A stretch of DNA of 64,000 nt from Strongylocentrotus purpuratus. Lineage: Eukaryota; Echinodermata; Echinoidea; Camarodonta; Strongylocentrotidae. The stretch spans positions 28,805,867-28,869,866 of the forward strand of contig NW_022145596.1 of NCBI RefSeq assembly GCF_000002235.5, written 5' to 3'. The notes under the pieces are model-generated. The model was not told the DNA's origin. It ran no database searches and was given only the letters and a program-made list of their open reading frames with translations. The position numbers and the translations under genes are program-made. Shown one piece after another: positions 13,501 through 24,349 of this stretch (its first letter is position 1; each line of letters begins with the position of its first letter).

Positions 13501-14150
13501 GTCTGATTATCAAGATATTTATGATTTGAAATCGAAATTTCAGAACGCGTATTTTAAATGGTTTAACAAAATTAACAAATGAGTATGGTAAAACCGGTCA
13601 CTCAAAGTTTTTTTTAAAAACTTTTTTTGAGGCACTTCATGATCATTTTGAAGTGCAATTTTTTGTAGGGCTTCAATACTACACCATATCATAGAACTGA
13701 TAACACGTAGGGCCATGCACCTCAGATTTGTAAAACTGGAAACATTGTAAAACGAATTAATTAATTGAAATTAAATTTAATTAATTTTTTTAACAAGGCG
13801 TACCTCGACTTGATCGGCTGTTTAAAAAAAAACAACGTTGCATCTTTGCTAGCTTGTGCACATTTTCCTATCGATATAGTTTTTTTATTTGCAGTTTGAC
13901 GATGTGTTGACGAATTTTACAAAGCGATGATAAATTTTTCTTTTGATCACCAAGATCTATCTTCAATTTTCTTTAGTGATGAAACTGACATCGTTCTCAC
14001 TAAAAGATAATCTAAAACATGTTAATAGCATGCATGAACGAAATTCATGAATAACTCACAGTTTTTAATACTTGAATATGATTTTCTTTTTTACATGTGA
14101 ATTTAACTATATTTTATTTCATAAATCACGCAAGAGCAATAACATGATAA
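10570..14150. other. gene-free AT-rich stretch with minor repeats
   Basis: I see no supported gene here. A diverged duplication of about 110 bp (CAGCACCAAAT..TATTTGCAATT) occurs at about 12148 and 12458. The open frames at 11383-11640 and 13346-13582 have no recognisable domain, codon signal or neighbour support. Confidence 0.5.
12931..13072. repeat. small palindromic repeat
   Basis: The ends are imperfect inverted copies (ATACCTCATC at left, GACGAGGGTAT at right) and the inner parts repeat ACCGAC-type words in opposite orientation. It may be a very short non-autonomous element of about 140 bp. Confidence 0.35.
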
Positions 14151-14156
14151 TACATG

Positions 14157-15676
14157 CTAGACATTGGCATAAATGAGGCTCTTCATGGCTTCGTAGTTAG
14201 TGCGGCCATGGTTTCTACGCATATCCATGTAGTATGCCTTCGACCCTTCTAACTTGACATGTCCCTTCGACATTGCTCTCCCACCAGCAGACCCGGAATC
14301 CACTTAGCTCTAGGCTTTTCGTAATTGAGGCTCTTTATGGTTTCATATTCAGTAGGGCCGTGGTTACCGCTCATATCCATGTAGTGTGTCTCTGAAGCTT
14401 TCCTCGATGACTTCTTTCTCTCACCTTCGGGTTCCACACCAGTTAAACCCAAACCTCCTGAGGAAGATCCTTGTGTATCAAGATCGTTTCCTACACTCGT
14501 ACTGAGGATAACCGTGGCGTACTCTGGTGTCGTTTGGGTTCGTTTATCGTCCGATGTTCTAGGAATCGTGGATACTTCATGTGACCTTCTGAGTCTATAC
14601 CCCAACAGCACTCCACACACTGCATTGGTGATTAGCCACAGAACAAGAGAAAATAATGTCAAAACAAAGTAAGTATTATGGGCTTTAGCAGTAGGTGTTC
14701 GATCTTCAGAATTCGAATTGTTGATGTCTCTATAACTTTTCAAGATTACGTTGAACGCTACGGTACCTTTGTTGGTCTGATTTTCATCTCCTTTGGTTCG
14801 ACACACCACCAGTTTCCCAACATCTCGTTCAGATATATCCCGTATCAGCAGTGATCGTCCCCCTTTCGAATCCATGAACGATCCTCAATATCTTCTTCTC
14901 TTCCATCTGAACTGTATAAACGCCAGTATACGACATCCGATTCATAGTCGCATTCGATAATGATATCATTTCCTTCAACAATGTATTGCGCTTTTACGAT
15001 ATTTGGGTAGGTGCACGATTGTGTTATATCAATATCCGGAAAATATGCAGTGCAGGAAGCGTTAAGAACGTTGTTGAAATCGTCAAAGTAGAGAGTTTTA
15101 GCTTTGATACCTTGAGATGACACGGCAGAATCATCAGAAACATTAAGTCCAATTCCTTCCAATGTCAACGAGTTCACTCGAGTTTACTTCACATGATAAT
15201 GACATACTGCCGACTCCATTTTCATCCCTTCTTGGCAATGTAACTATACAATTGGATTCAAGTGTATTTGGATTAATCGGTTTCACCCTGAATGTTCGCA
15301 TAATAACATTCCCTAACCCACATTTGATAGTATGCTCTACTTCATTGGATAGTGTTAGTGAAAAATGTGATGTATCGTAACTTCGAGTTGCTTGAAATTT
15401 GAAGAGAGTATAAACTTGTAAACTCAATCCTTCAGCGGTAGGTGTGCACTGACCATTCTGATTATACTGACAGGTGTAGACATCAGGGAAATGGTCTCCA
15501 TAAATATTATAATGCCAAGTAAGATCTTCAGTCGAGTTTAATTGACAAGTCAAATTTACTTGCTGGCCGATCAACGCATGTTTTTCAATCATTCTGCCTT
15601 GTCCTTCTGCATTCAAACACATCTGGATCCCAAGCAAAAGAACTAAAAACAAACGAAATGAGATATTAGCCATCAT
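14157..15676 (-). pseudogene. Ig receptor unit 1, three Ig-like domains, extended multi-tyrosine tail, frameshifted
   Basis: Starts at the ATG pair at 15671-15676 (MMANISFRLFLVLLLGI, signal peptide). Ig1 has NLTC..TWHY..KCGL and a CX7C pair. Ig2 and Ig3 follow (SLSCEVN; IIIECDY..YWRL..GKLVVC), then a TM helix (about 14668-14605) and tail. The tail has TPEYATVIL (Tyr codon near 14521), and uniquely continues with HYMDM (YxxM), TEYETI (TxYxxI) and NYEKP, stopping at 14249. A second YYMDM..NYEAM..IYANV module lies just beyond in another frame (14270-14157). Compared with paralogues there is an 8-bp deletion near 15163 and a 1-bp loss near 14865, so two frameshifts break the frame. It could be a recent pseudogene, or the shifts could be sequence errors; raw reads would tell. 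Confidence 0.75.
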
Positions 15677-15739
15677 TCTCAGATCTAATATACGTGATTC
15701 ACAGTAAATAATAGAATGAAGGTGATGCAACATGAGACA

Positions 15740-15900
15740 AATGAAACTTCAACATCTGTACAGCTACACTGCACCTAAGTGAATGATGATTGAACTAATA
15801 CTAGCACCTCGTCATATAGTCACTGTTGAGGCCCGAAAAAGGAAAATGGTCAGATTATGTGCACCAAGAGAGGGCGGTCGCACTCTTTCTTGATTTGACT
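15740..15900 (-). promoter_or_regulatory. shared receptor promoter block (unit 1)
   Basis: CCAAGAGAGGGCG (plus strand) at 15864-15876 with a CATATAG TATA-like word nearer the gene, at the conserved spacing of about 190 bp from the ATG. One of 13 such blocks. Confidence 0.6.
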
Positions 15901-16353
15901 CAATTGATAAGATCCGTTTGTAATCGATAATCACAAAGGGAAAGTGGGAGAAGGTGTTTCACAAAACTTTGAAAGGAAGATCAAACCATGTAGGTCCATG
16001 ATCAAACAAACTACCAGGAACGCTTTCTTTACTGTCAGGCCGCCCTATAATCTGATGATGACGTAAATATCGACTTATATCTTGAGTAATGGAATGTTTG
16101 GAGACCAGCATAGTGTACAAGCCCAGCCCGAATACGTGAAACAATCAAAACCTTTACCTACATTTTGATCGATTAAGTTACTTATTATTAGCCAAACTAC
16201 AAGAGCGAAGATCGGGGGTCGGGAGGGGGAATGCATCCCCACTGACAAGTTTCAGGGGAATCGCCCATTCCCGGGGAAATTTGAAAAAATTAAAACAATT
16301 ACAGAAGTGCAATAGCAAATAAATTAAGTAAGGCAACATGTTTAATATCATTA

Positions 16354-17322
16354 TTATAGGCTGTCATAATCAAGAATGCATGAAGACAAGGTTGGTAGTA
16401 AATGAGTAATGGTAAATTCCTCCGTATTGAGATGGTTTCTTCCAATTGAACTGAGGATGACCGTGGCGTACTCTGGTGTCGTTTGGGTTTGTTCATCGTC
16501 CGATGTTCTAGGAATGGTGGATAATTCATGTGACCTTCTGGATCTATACCCCAACCAGAATCCACACAAGGTTGCAGTTATCAGCCACAGAGTGAGAAAA
16601 AGCAATGCTGATACGAAGAAAATACCATCATTTGACTCTGGAGGAGGAATCAATGGTACTTTGTCATCCGTGTTCTCGTTGACCAAGGCACTAATCGTTG
16701 TATACCCAATCATGGATTTGCTGCGATCCCTATAGGTCCTACATTCCACCAACTTGCTTTCAAGGCCATCGGAAGGTACCCCACGTATCAGGAGTGATCG
16801 TCCTCCATCTCGAGTCCATAATGTATTCTTTATGTCTATTTTACTCCCATCTGAATCATAGACAATCCAGGTTACTTCGGAATTTGATTCAACATCGCAC
16901 CTGATTGCGATATCATTCCCTTCTATCGTTTTTTCGATGTTAACTGCTTTGGGGTACTGACATGATCGATTTAAAGTTGTTCGTGTACCAGAAACAGTAA
17001 TACACACACAGCATTTGTAATGTTCAGGAATGTGTCGTGATCAAGTTTCTCTATGATATTAGGAGAAAACAACGGTTTTGTTGAACTTGCTTTCCCAGTT
17101 CCTTCTATTCTAAAATCGGCATCCAACATCTCCCCTTGTTTGATAGGGGTTTCACATGACAATGTAACTCGCAAGTCTCCATCTTGAGTGGATGCTGCCA
17201 CGTTACACAATGGATCTGTAATATCATCTGGATTCAGAAATGTAACACTGTAGGTCTGTAGTTCAGCTCCTGATTGTTCACAACTATAGTACGTTTGCAC
17301 GGATATCTCCGGTTGTAGAAAT
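16354..17322 (-). pseudogene. Ig receptor, subfamily B copy 1, first Ig domain missing
   Basis: Minus strand. It aligns with the subfamily B gene at 30235-31348 from SVQTYYSCEQSG onward. Ig2 (VTLSCETPIKQGE..DADFRIEGTGK), Ig3 (DIAIRCDVESNSEVTWIVYDSDG...LVECRTYRD), the TM helix (FVSALLFLTLWLITATLCGFW) and a TPEYATVIL tail are present. There is one frame change near 16990. Upstream of 17322 the homology stops abruptly at an A-rich tract and the 3' end of a type C gene begins, so signal peptide and Ig1 are lost through a deletion or recombination between paralogues. The 16354-17007 part is open to the stop after the tail, so a truncated membrane protein is conceivable but unlikely. Confidence 0.7.
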
Positions 17323-17329
17323 GAGAATA

Positions 17330-18062
17330 AAGAAAAAAAAATCTTTCTATTAACTTGATAAAAAAAAGGCCACGCTTTTAATCTCCTTATATTCACTTCC
17401 ACGCGATGGAATTTTCATGTCAATGTAGAACGCCCCTGGCCTTCCCCCCGATAAGCATTTTACACTGTCTTCCTTGTCCTCGAAGCTGTCAGTAAAAACC
17501 TGGGTACTGGGCCCAACAGATTCCACTTGGCAAGCCTCACTGAGATCAGTATCATGCAAACAATTCGTACCGACGGCATTGGTTTCATCTACATGTAAAG
17601 GGTCTGGTACCGTATTTTATGATTCTAGGGTATTGGATAGATACTCATGTATTGGTGAATTGTCCGATGTGCATTGAGATGTAACACATGCTTCGAATAA
17701 AATCACGGTGAGTAGCCACAGCGTTTAAAACATAAATGAAAGAATCTTGAAAAGTTTGAAATTCATATTTGCAAAACGGAACTGATTCTGTTTCATATGA
17801 CGTAGGTCTTTACTACATGTATGTTGACTGTAGGTCTAATGAAAGCAAACCCAATGGCCTTGAAAGTTTTATTTTTAACACCGATGACGAGTCCACAATT
17901 AACTATCTTGCCTGTATCTGCAATGTTCAATTCTTTGATCAACAGAAACCGCCCTCTGTGGCGAGTCCAAGAACAATTCCCTACATCCTCTTCGCTCACA
18001 TTTACATTAATGAGACGCCAATATATACACGGATACATATCAACCAAGATTTTTCAGCCTAA
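17330..18062 (-). pseudogene. Ig receptor with YxxM tail (type C, copy 2), 5'-truncated
   Basis: Minus strand. The membrane-proximal Ig domain is at 18047-17800 (NVNVSEEDVGNCSWTRHRGR, then LLIKELNIADTGKIVNC). After a frame break comes the TM region near 17760-17700 (NFKLFKILSFIF..LWLLTVILFEACV) and a tail of about 110 codons ending with FYIDMK and SEYKEIK. The second motif is YKEI here, against YKEM in the other copies. Homology to other copies stops near 18060, so no signal peptide or first Ig domains remain. Its 3' end abuts the subfamily B fragment. Confidence 0.65.
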
Positions 18063-18700
18063 ATGCGAAATTCTGGGGTAGTTGACTCTCCCCCTTTTCC
18101 AGCTCGTTAAAATCGTGCCGGTACCTTTTAATCGATCTCAAAGAGATCCCCATGACCATCCAATTATGGTGAAAAAATAAAATTAAACAAAGTTTAACTT
18201 TGAAGAAATTAAACATGTTTCGGAGATTAAAAACTGATGTTGACATGTTTGTACTGACAGAAAGGTCTCTCTAGGAAAGTCTGAAGCCATAATTTTGTTG
18301 ATAAAATTAAAAGTTATATAAAAACGTACCTTCCATCACGCAACAGTGATAGTTACATTAAATAGGATCTGGAGAAATATAAGAGTTCTCCTAATCTTTT
18401 AAAGCACTGCTATACCCTTCCTGAGTGGATCATTTCATGTCAAAAGATGTGATTTTTTTCCTTTTGATTGTCATCCACTTTCGTGTGATATTTTTGTTCT
18501 TTTGTTCTGATACCCGACAAATACTTTCACAACTATCAATCATGTCGAAACCCATTCTCTGAGGTAAATGAGAAACAGAAAGTAAAAGTTGTGTATAGAA
18601 TCAGAGACACTGAGTACTGAGAGAAGTATTATTGACAGTTATTTTCTATGGTGAGCTGCTAGCGCGAACAAGATCTCAAGAGGGTGTTGGGAGAGGGGAG

Positions 18701-18904
18701 GGGCAAAGCAGATACTTAACCTGAACGGGATCTTTGAAGGGCTCCAATCTTTGAAGTGATTAATGGAGCAGAGAACAAGCGGGCATCACGCAAGCAAAGC
18801 TCGGGCAAAGCAGATACTTAACCTGAACGGGATCTTTGAAGGGCTCCAATCTTTGAAGTGATTAATGGAGCAGAGAACAAGCGGGCATCACGCAAGCAAA
18901 GCTC
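18701..18904. repeat. 102-bp tandem duplication
   Basis: Two nearly identical copies beginning GGGCAAAGCAGATACTTAAC at 18701 and 18803. It covers the start of a short plus-strand open frame (to 19148) that I do not recognise. Confidence 0.85.
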
Positions 18905-20040
18905 GGGCAAGCTGCATACTTCCAACCAAAGAGCCTCTGCCACTGTGGCCTTGCCCTTACTGTGCAAGGAAACTCTGGGCTCGGATGGCCCCCATATTCA
19001 CCTCCGAAGCCACCTGATTGACCAACTGATGGAAATGGCCTTCTGTTCATGTGGGAAGGACGAACAGACATCATTAAAACGTAAGCTACATGGAAATCAG
19101 TCACGAAGTCTAGAAGCAACATGGCCGTTTATAATTGATTTTTTTTAACGAATTTAGATCCATTGGAGGATAGTGATATTGATGAAGGCTATTGACTCTC
19201 AGACGAAAGGTCTGGGGTTCGATCCTAGCTCAGTGCTTACTATAGCGGTGTTCTGCTCACATGGTCTCTCTCGTCCAGGATATATCAAATTGAACATGTT
19301 CAAGTTCATCGTCGTTTAACAGCATAAAATTGTTGTTTATACCGGCCGCCACGTTGACCCAGGTCGTCTGCTTGTGAATGTACGTGCCAAAGGTTGTGCT
19401 GCAGTGCAACGTCACAACTACGGAAAACAATACGGGTCGCATATAACCAAAAATGCACGCTGAATAGAACAAAAATGCACGGCGCGGAATATAACCAAAC
19501 ATGTATGCTCAATGATGAAGTCATTCAATAGATTATTTAGTGAATATCATGTGACTAACAATCCTCCAATCAAATGACAAGGATTTACTTAAATGTAATA
19601 TAAAACGTTTTAAGCGACGCCTCTTCAATTTATTCTCTATCGTCTACGATGAAGAAATTTCGAACCAATATTTAACCGATTAAATTAGGAATGTTCCTAT
19701 TAATCATAACTTTATTCACAACTCAAAAAGGCGATATGAGCAAAAACACACTTCCATGTACAATTAAAAGTTATTGGTAAGAAAGGGGAATACTTTCTGG
19801 TCTCGTATCGTAGTGTCTATGCAATTAATATTATCACACTTCTTTAGTTATGCACATAAGTAGTGAGAGCATGTTTCTAAACAAATTTCAATACGAACAA
19901 CTATACCTATTGTACGAATAAGCTATACTTGCTTTCTCAGTACTCATATAAACCAATTGTAAGTGCAATTATTAAAAAATAACATAATTCAGAATGATAA
20001 TATAATAATCCATGTGAGAAACCGATTTGATGAGTTTTTT
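18905..20040. other. gene-free stretch with a tRNA-like fragment
   Basis: No supported gene. At about 19180-19235 a tRNA-like segment with the B-box GGTTCGATCC suggests an old SINE remnant. Confidence 0.4.
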
Positions 20041-21300
20041 TCACGTACGCCTTGGCACATTTGCATACGTGGGTTCCTGACTGCCATCGGTCTCCATGTA
20101 TTCATTATCAGGCAAAGCCTTTCTATTCCGGTCAGGTCGGTATTCAGGTTGAACTGCACTTCTTGTTGCTTCCAGATGGTGATTCAAGATGGCTCCTTCC
20201 TTATCGTGGTCGTTCTTAGACGTCGAACTGAGAAGCGTATTTTTCTTTGATGTTGGGGCAACTTTACATGTCGGGCTAGCCATAACTTCATACTCGGTTT
20301 GTAACGGGTAGCTGCTTGTTTCAATACTCACGAACTTTAATTCTGGTATAGCAGGCTTACATCTACCTCTTTGAGATTTCCCTTCCAGCAACATTCTAGT
20401 CTTCATTGAACCGGGAGGGCGAGTGTCATCAACTCTTCGAGCGTTTTCAGTGGTCGATCTGGGAATCGAATCCTCATTTGATGGCGGAACTATTTCGCTT
20501 GACTTAACTTCATACTCGGTTTGTAACGGGTAGCTGCTTGTTTCAATACTCACGAACTTTAATTCTGGTATAGCAGGCTTACATCTACCTCTTTGAGATT
20601 TCCCTTCCAGCAACATTCTAGTCTTCATTGAACCGGGAGGGCGAGTGTCATCAACTCTTCGAGCGTTTTCAGTGGTCGATCTGGGAATCGAATCCTCATT
20701 TGATGGCGAAACTATTTCGCTTGACATAACTTCATACTCGGTTTGTAACGGGTAGCTGCTTGTTTCAATACTCACGAACTTTAATTCTGGTATGGCAGGC
20801 TTACAGCTACCTCTTTGAAATTTCCCTTCCAGCAACATTCTAGTCTTTATTGAACCGGGAGGGCGAGTATCATCAACTCTTCGAGCGTTTTCAGTGGTCG
20901 ATCTGGGAATCGAATCCTCATTTGATGGCGGAACTATTTCGCTTGACATAACTTCATACTCGGTTTGGACCTGATAAGCGCTTGTTGCCATGCCGAGGCA
21001 CTTAGATTCTGGTATGACAGGTTTTTGCCAGCATCTTTGAGATTTCCTGTCAGACAACGAATTGAGAGGTTGGGTTGTATCAACAGCGAGGTCATTCCTA
21101 GTCGTTGATATGGGATTTGGATTCTCAGGTGACAACGGAACGGTTTCATCTGGCATGACTTCATATTCTATTTGTTCTTCAAGTCTGTCAAGTCTCTTGT
21201 CATCAAAGACCGGACTATTTAATGAACCTAAATGATGAGTTTCTTCGGAATTGGGATAAGTCGGAACGAGAACGGGAAGGCGAGATAAGGTGTTTCCCAA
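20041..21300 (-). CDS. repeat protein or receptor tail exon with four TEYEVM (YxxM) motifs
   Basis: A 419-codon open frame. Its first codon in this frame is TTG, and the first ATG is at 21154-21156, so it is either a protein starting there (371 residues) or the 3' exon of a receptor. The frame has IEYEVM near codon 46, then three 74-residue repeats, each carrying QTEYEV(M/K), and a final QTEYEVM. It ends NEYMETD..PTYANVPRRT. YEVM is a YxxM motif and YANV fits the YxN Grb2-type pattern. The C-terminus resembles the extended tail of receptor unit 1 (HYMDM...TEYETI; IYANV). No signal peptide, TM segment or Ig fold is present. The 5' end runs into DNA homologous to array intergenic sequence, which suggests a recombination junction. 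The open frame and intact repeats argue for recent coding function. A signalling role is inferred. Confidence 0.55.
   Translation of the reverse strand: MGNTLSRLPVLVPTYPNSEETHHLGSLNSPVFDDKRLDRLEEQIEYEVMPDETVPLSPENPNPISTTRNDLAVDTTQPLNSLSDRKSQRCWQKPVIPESKCLGMATSAYQVQTEYEVMSSEIVPPSNEDSIPRSTTENARRVDDTRPPGSIKTRMLLEGKFQRGSCKPAIPELKFVSIETSSYPLQTEYEVMSSEIVSPSNEDSIPRSTTENARRVDDTRPPGSMKTRMLLEGKSQRGRCKPAIPELKFVSIETSSYPLQTEYEVKSSEIVPPSNEDSIPRSTTENARRVDDTRPPGSMKTRMLLEGKSQRGRCKPAIPELKFVSIETSSYPLQTEYEVMASPTCKVAPTSKKNTLLSSTSKNDHDKEGAILNHHLEATRSAVQPEYRPDRNRKALPDNEYMETDGSQEPTYANVPRRT
20283..20948 (-). repeat. three 222-bp in-frame tandem repeats
   Basis: Repeat starts at 20283, 20505 and 20727 with exact 222-bp spacing, and a partial diverged unit from 20949. 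The units differ at only a few positions, so expansion or homogenisation is recent. The period is a multiple of three, so the frame is kept. Confidence 0.92.
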
Positions 21301-21598
21301 ATTTTGACGAATAGATCCATCAAACCGTCAGGAACCCTGTCACTGCCGTCGCTCCGCACTATGATGACGTAATATTTTGCATCTTTAATAATGGATAGTT
21401 AGAGACCAGCATAGTCTTGGAACAATCAAGACCACAGGATAAACGTTGATCTCTTTAAGTTAATTATTGACCAACCTACAAGACTGGAAATGGCGGGAGG
21501 GTGGGGGGGGGGGGGGGGGGGGAGTCCTAACATATAATTTTCTGGAGAATCGTACACCCGGGAAGATTAGAGAAAATGACAAGCAAAAGTACAAACAA
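21301..21598. other. array intergenic sequence with poly-G tract
   Basis: Homologous to 36480-36750 (TCCATCAAACCGTCAGGAAC, then a poly-G run at about 21503-21522). No gene. Confidence 0.6.
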
Positions 21599-22850
21599 CT
21601 AGATTTGTAATACTTGTTTGGAACAAGTATAGGTGGGCTGATCCAACAAAAAATTGAGACAAAATAAAGGGTACATTTGAGATAGCTTTTTGTCTCATCT
21701 ACAACATACTCGAAGTTCAGCGTAAACGAAGCTAAAACGACGTAGATATTGCTCGCGAAAGACGGGAATGTAGAATAGAGTTTTGAGAAAAAGTCATATC
21801 CCATAGAGAATACACGCAAAATGTAAAAAATTTACATGCCTCCTTTAATCGCAAAAATACGCCATGCCTTTGTCAAAATGAAAAATAATAGCAATTGCCT
21901 TTGTAGAGAATTGTCTCAGCTAGAACATATCAAAATTTGGAAGAAAATCAATCAATATTTACAGAGATACAATCAATTTTCCATAAATATGCTGACGTCA
22001 TAATATGCAAATTGGAATTTTGAGTTCGGAGGCCATTGTGATGACGTCATGAGTTAATTGAGGGTCGAATGAGACATGAAACAATATCTCCGAATCATAC
22101 TCTATTAAAATATGAAAACAAATTGGGGTCACCTTGCATCCTAAAGAGCTACAATGGATTTTGTATAGGCATGTTTTTGCCCATATTTGCTATGTATTAC
22201 AAGAGCTCGCGCGCACGGAAATTTTTGTTAAACGGTCGATCAATCCGTTATTAATAGTCATAAAGAGACAAACGTGGTATCAATTTGTTTGTAAATATAT
22301 GTGGTATATTATGAAAGAAAAAAAAAAGCAATTCAATGTTGTGCAAAAGTTTTACGCGCGAAAACGCGCGCGCATGCTCGTACGCGCGATTTTTTATAAA
22401 ATGCTTAGAATGGCCTAAAACGTATGCAAAATGATTTTCAGACGATTTTGAGCATTTCAAAATTTTGCGCGCGCATTGACGCGCGGACGTACACGCAGGC
22501 GCGCGTTATTTGACCTTTTATTGACCGGACGGATATTGACCTTGATCATGATAAATATGAACGAGAAATACCTTTTGGTTATGAAGATATGATCATGAGT
22601 TGATTTTCGTAAAATTTTACAAAATGGCGCCTAGATGACGTCATCAGTGAAGGTCAATGTTGAAAACGTTATTGTGCTTTGTACATATGTCTATACATAT
22701 GTGTGCCAAATTTCTAGGCATTTGATTGAGCCATTTCCAAGTTATCTTGTTCACAAAAAAGTGGTTAGAAATAAGAAAAATATATAATAAATAAATAAAG
22801 GCAATTCTAACGAAATTATAAGGTGGTCTGTACGTTATACAGCCCACCTG
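21599..22850. mobile_element. unclassified 1.25 kb insertion
   Basis: The paralogous sequence at 36745-36760 reads straight through where this segment sits, so it is an insertion. Ends contain AGGTGGGCTG (about 21630) and its complement CAGCCCACCT (22840-22849). The right end also forms a hairpin (AGGTGGTCTGTA / TACAGCCCACCT). The middle has CG-rich words (GCGCGC) at 22355-22510. No coding sequence is recognised. A Helitron-like or TIR origin is possible. Confidence 0.5.
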
Positions 22851-22854
22851 ATAA

Positions 22855-23680
22855 TTACCATATTACCATGATTATGCGCTGGAATGTTCCAGAATGTATA
22901 AAACACATGGGAAGTGTTAGATGAGAATGGGCAAATTCTTTAGTATGAGGATAGTTTCTTGCTCTCGTACTAAGGATGACCATGGCGTACTCTGGTGTCG
23001 TTTGGGTTTGTTCATCGTCCGATGTTCTAGGAATGGTGGATACTTCATGAGACCTTCCGGATCTACACCCCAACCAGAATCCACACACTGCATTGGTGAT
23101 TAACCACAGAACAAGAAATAATATTTTCAACAGCAAGTAAAGCATTATGGGCACTTGAAGTTTGTGTTGGATCTTCAGAATTTTATTTATTGTTGTCTCC
23201 GGAAATTCTCGAGAATTACGGTGAACCCAATCATACATTATTTTGCTCGTGTGGTTGTCATCTCCTTTGGTTCGACACACCACTACTTTCCCAATATCTC
23301 GTTCAGATATTTCCCGTACCAGCAGAGATCGCCCTCCCTCTCGAATCCATAAACGATTCTTAAAATCTTCTTTCCTGCCATCTATACTGTAGAAAAGCCA
23401 GTGATCGACATTCATCGCCACATTCGACAATGATGTAATTTCCTTTAACACCGTATTGCGCTTTTATCGATCGCGTTATATCAATATACGGAAAATATGC
23501 GTTGCAGGAAGCGTGAAAGTTGTTGAAATCGTCAAAGTAGAGAGTTTAAGCTGTGATACTTTGAAACAACCACCGGAAATCTTCAGTAAAAATTTAGTCC
23601 AATTCAATCCAATGTCAAATTGACATCGAGCTCATCTGCGTTAACTTCACATGATAATGTCATACTGCTGAATACATTTT
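22855..23680 (-). pseudogene. Ig receptor unit 5, lacking signal peptide and Ig1
   Basis: Minus strand. Ig3 (HWLFYSIDGRKEDF..WIREGGRSLLVREISERDIGKVVVC), TM (LFLVLWLITNAVCGFWLG) and a TPEYAMVIL tail are open at 23451-22855. A damaged remnant of Ig2 extends to about 23680. There the sequence jumps directly to the 5' flank of the gene, so Ig1 and the signal peptide are deleted. The same deletion junction is found in the unit at 38500-39360, so the two are duplicates of one truncated ancestor. Confidence 0.7.
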
Positions 23681-23689
23681 CTGAATAAT

Positions 23690-23800
23690 GATTGAACCAA
23701 TAATAGAGCATCACTCCATATAGTCACTGTTGAGCTCGAAGAATTATGAGATTATGTGCACCAAGAGAGGGCGGGCGCATTCTTTCGTGATTTTGCTCAA
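23690..23800 (-). promoter_or_regulatory. shared receptor promoter block (unit 5)
   Basis: CCAAGAGAGGGCG at 23761-23773 and CATATAG near 23730, now in front of a truncated gene. Confidence 0.55.
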
Positions 23801-23984
23801 TGTATACGTTCTGTTCGTAAATTGTAAGAAAAACGTGAAGGCGAGAGAAGGTGTTTTCCTAAAATATGACAATTACATGTAGATTAAACGAACCGTCATT
23901 TTGTGTTAGACAGGTTCAGTCAAAACAGTCATTTGCAAATCCGTGCTTTAGAACATTACATTTGTTATATTTTATAATAGCTAG

Positions 23985-24075
23985 TAACAGGGCATCTCAG
24001 GAAAACAGTGTTAAAAGTCAAAGAGTTACCCTGTTAAAATAAAACGAAAATAAAAAAATAGAAACAATAAAGTAA
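23985..24075 (+). mobile_element. SINE 3'-end fragment
   Basis: GTTACCCTGTTAAAATAAAA with an A-rich tail, homologous to the ends of the SINEs at 39985 and 50037 and to the tail of the LINE at 1184-4571. Confidence 0.55.
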
Positions 24076-24349
24076 CGCTTTCTCTATTTTCGATCCGCAC
24101 TATGATGACGTAAACATCGACATGCATCTTTAATAATATAGACTTTGGAGACCAACATAGTCCACGAGCCTATACGTCATTAGTCAATCAAGACCATCAC
24201 ATATATATTTTGATATCTTTAAGTTACCTATTAGCCAATCTACAAGAGCAGAGATCGGGGAATAGGGGGGGGGGGGGGGGGGGACGTCCCCACAGACAAT
24301 TTTCAGGGAAATCGTCCACTAGCGTGGCAATTTGAGAAAATGAAACGAT

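Noticed and set aside
18858-19148. Small plus-strand gene of 96 codons
   Set aside because: It begins inside a tandem duplication and shows no recognisable domain; a loose C/H pattern is not enough for a zinc finger.
21280-21300. N-myristoylation signal (MGNTLS) at the start of the YEVM repeat frame
   Set aside because: The first codon is TTG, not ATG, and this part is homologous to intergenic DNA of other units. The first real Met is at 21156.
22134-22460. Short basic proteins in both strands
   Set aside because: They lie in the CG-rich interior of an inserted element and have no conserved motif.
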